From Planctomycetota bacterium (GTDB taxonomy: Bacteria; Planctomycetota; PLA2; JAEUHO01): DNA of 7,875 nucleotides. This document shows positions 6,412 to 7,875 of the stretch, piece by piece. Each line of letters starts with the position of its first letter. The stretch's first letter is position 1. The position numbers were made by a program, and so were the translations under genes. The stretch is taken from positions 1-7,875 of the forward strand of contig JARGNS010000158.1 of the NCBI GenBank assembly GCA_029213105.1, read 5' to 3'. Below the pieces are notes generated by a model that had not been told where the DNA came from, made no database searches, and was given only the letters and a program-made list of their open reading frames with translations.

Positions 6412-7860
6412 ATGCTGCGGCCCCTCCTCGTCTTCGTCCTCCTGCTCGCCCTCCTGCCCGTGGCCCCCGCCCATGCGGGGGATCCCTGGGAGGACGAGCC
6501 CGCCTACAAGACGCTAGTGAAGTTCGAGCTGCAGACGCTGCACACCCTGATGAAGGACGCCCTCAAGAAGGACTACCGCCGCCAGGCCTGGTACTGCGCC
6601 GACCGCATCCTGCAGGTGGATCCGGCCGACGAGGCTGCCGCGACCGTGCTCGACCAGTGGAGCCCGGACGAGTTGCAGCAGGGCAGCAAGCCCAAGAAGG
6701 GTTGGCTCAAGAAGCGCGACGGCGTCCTGCGCAAGCTCGGCGACGACTACTTCCACTTCGGCGAGACCCTCGAGGCCTCCGGCATGGACCCGGAGACCTA
6801 CTACCCGATCAACGTGCGCTCCCATTCCTACGGGAGTGAAGCGGGCCCGCTCATGGCGGCGATCAAGGCCGCCGGCTACGTGTGGATCGGCGTCTACGGG
6901 GCCAAGCCCAAGACCGAGGTCGAGAAGCTCCTGCAGGGGCCGCTCTACACCTACACCTTCGACCCCGAGTTCGACGACGACTACCTCGGGGCGCGCTGCG
7001 TGTGGCCCGAGGCGCGCGGCGCACGCTGGCGTCGCTGGCGCCTGCTCACCGACCACGACTACAAGGAGTCGCTGCGGTTGCTCGGCATGCTGTCGCACGC
7101 CGAGTCGTGGCTCGTGGCGAACCTCGGATCGAAGGCCAAGAAGAACCTGGATCAGGTCACGAACCTGATGGTCTTCAGCGAGTGGCAGAAGTACGACAAG
7201 ATCGTCCCCGAGCTGCTCCACGAGCGCGATCAGGATCGCTTCCTGGGCACGTCGGGCTGGCACGACCGGCGCAACGACCGCCTCATGGTCTGCTGGCGCC
7301 ACCGCCACAACGGCTGGCTGGGCGACGACGACCTCATGCTGGGCCATGCCGCCAAGGTGATGGCGCGCAACCACTTCGCGCCGGACGCCGGCGGCCGCGT
7401 GCAGGGCCGCGGCACCTGGTTGCTCGAGGGCCTGCGCGGCGCGTTCGAGGGTTTCCGCCTGGATCAGGATGGCAAGGGCGAGATCGACGCGTCGAGTTGC
7501 TGGCGTCTGGCCGTGGCGCGCGCCCTGCGCGACCAGGACAAGCTCGTCCCCTGGGACGAGTTCATGGAGCTCGACCTCAAGAAGGCCGAGGCCCTGCCGC
7601 GCGTGCCGCTGCTGAAGCTGCGCTTCGGCGGCGCCGAGCGCGAAGCCAAGAACGTCGACGTGGTGGCGGCCCAGGCCACGGCCCTGGTCGTCGGCATCAT
7701 GAAGGCCGACCGCGGCAAGAAGCTCAAGAAGTTCGGCAAGCTCATCGGCGACCTCTACAAGCGCGACAGCCTGCCCGACCTCGAGAAGGCCCTCGGCTTC
7801 AAGAAGGGCAAGGCCGTGGCGATGGCGAACGTCGCGATGGATGCCGCCCACGGCGGGTAG
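6412..7860 (+). CDS. Secreted protein of unknown function with a peptidase-MA-like region lacking HEXXH
   Basis: I do not recognise this 482-residue protein by name. It has a classic signal peptide (MLRP, hydrophobic core to about 18, cleavage after AHA at 20-22), so it is exported. Residues about 30-90 are helical and could hold a TPR-like pair (YRRQAWYCADRILQVDPADEAA). The region about 295-350 (NDRLMVCWRHRHNGW, then LGHAAKVMARNHF, then GTWLLEGLRGAFEGF) follows the layout of gluzincin/DUF1570-type peptidases, where HEXXH is followed by a W-L-x-E-G-L motif carrying the third zinc ligand. H312 and E339 are 27 residues apart, but HEXXH reads HAAKV, so activity is not expected. An EF-hand-like loop, DQDGKGEID, is at 351-359. 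The C-terminus (about 415-480) is lysine-rich. It follows the repeat protein by 14 bp and both are exported, suggesting a shared envelope role, an inference. TAG ends it 15 bp before the window edge. Confidence 0.8.
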   Translation: MLRPLLVFVLLLALLPVAPAHAGDPWEDEPAYKTLVKFELQTLHTLMKDALKKDYRRQAWYCADRILQVDPADEAAATVLDQWSPDELQQGSKPKKGWLKKRDGVLRKLGDDYFHFGETLEASGMDPETYYPINVRSHSYGSEAGPLMAAIKAAGYVWIGVYGAKPKTEVEKLLQGPLYTYTFDPEFDDDYLGARCVWPEARGARWRRWRLLTDHDYKESLRLLGMLSHAESWLVANLGSKAKKNLDQVTNLMVFSEWQKYDKIVPELLHERDQDRFLGTSGWHDRRNDRLMVCWRHRHNGWLGDDDLMLGHAAKVMARNHFAPDAGGRVQGRGTWLLEGLRGAFEGFRLDQDGKGEIDASSCWRLAVARALRDQDKLVPWDEFMELDLKKAEALPRVPLLKLRFGGAEREAKNVDVVAAQATALVVGIMKADRGKKLKKFGKLIGDLYKRDSLPDLEKALGFKKGKAVAMANVAMDAAHGG

Positions 7861-7875
7861 ACGAAGTAGCGGGCC

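Noticed and set aside
6514..7851. Open frame of 445 codons on the minus strand
   Set aside because: It is antisense to the secreted 482-residue protein, which has a signal peptide and a plausible start. The antisense product has a repetitive V/L/A/H/E/G composition without a domain.

Overview
This is a GC-rich window (roughly 70% G+C by eye) that is almost entirely coding: eight genes in two divergent blocks that meet at a 48-bp intergenic region (5114-5161). The left block implies a Gram-negative, lipopolysaccharide-making bacterium. The right block holds secreted proteins of a kind common in Planctomycetota: an export signal followed by squalene-cyclase-type alpha-barrel repeats, then a large secreted protein of unknown function. 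A high-GC planctomycete is my best guess for the source. This is an inference from gene content; there is no rRNA or marker gene here to prove it.

Left block (minus strand, 5113 down to the left edge). Six genes lie head to tail with 4-bp overlaps or gaps of 3 to 9 bp, so they are almost certainly one operon. In transcription order they are: gmhB (heptose bisphosphate phosphatase); a two-domain protein joining the RfaE2/HldE-type heptose-1-phosphate nucleotidyltransferase to a WaaP-like kinase domain; a stand-alone WaaP-type lipopolysaccharide kinase; a WaaG-like GT4 glycosyltransferase; a second GT4-type glycosyltransferase; and the start of a WaaF-like heptosyltransferase that runs off the left end. 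Together they would make ADP-activated heptose, transfer it to lipid A/Kdo, phosphorylate the core heptoses and add further core sugars. GmhA, the HldE kinase domain, HldD and the Kdo transferase are not in the window.

Right block (plus strand, 5162-7860). Two genes separated by 14 bp, each beginning with a clear signal peptide. The first is a prenyltransferase/squalene-oxidase-repeat protein without the catalytic DXDD motif of the cyclases. The second is an unrecognised 482-residue protein whose C-terminal half resembles a gluzincin (MA-clan) peptidase in which the zinc-binding HEXXH has been lost. Both are rich in lysine, whereas the glycosyltransferases of the left block use almost only arginine.

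The most interesting items are the nucleotidyltransferase-kinase fusion, the altered zinc loop in GmhB, the probable pseudo-peptidase, and the very compact divergent promoter region, where short TAnnnT boxes lie 10 bp from both start codons. No tRNA, rRNA, CRISPR array, insertion sequence or convincing terminator was seen, and no gene-free stretch exceeds 50 bp.
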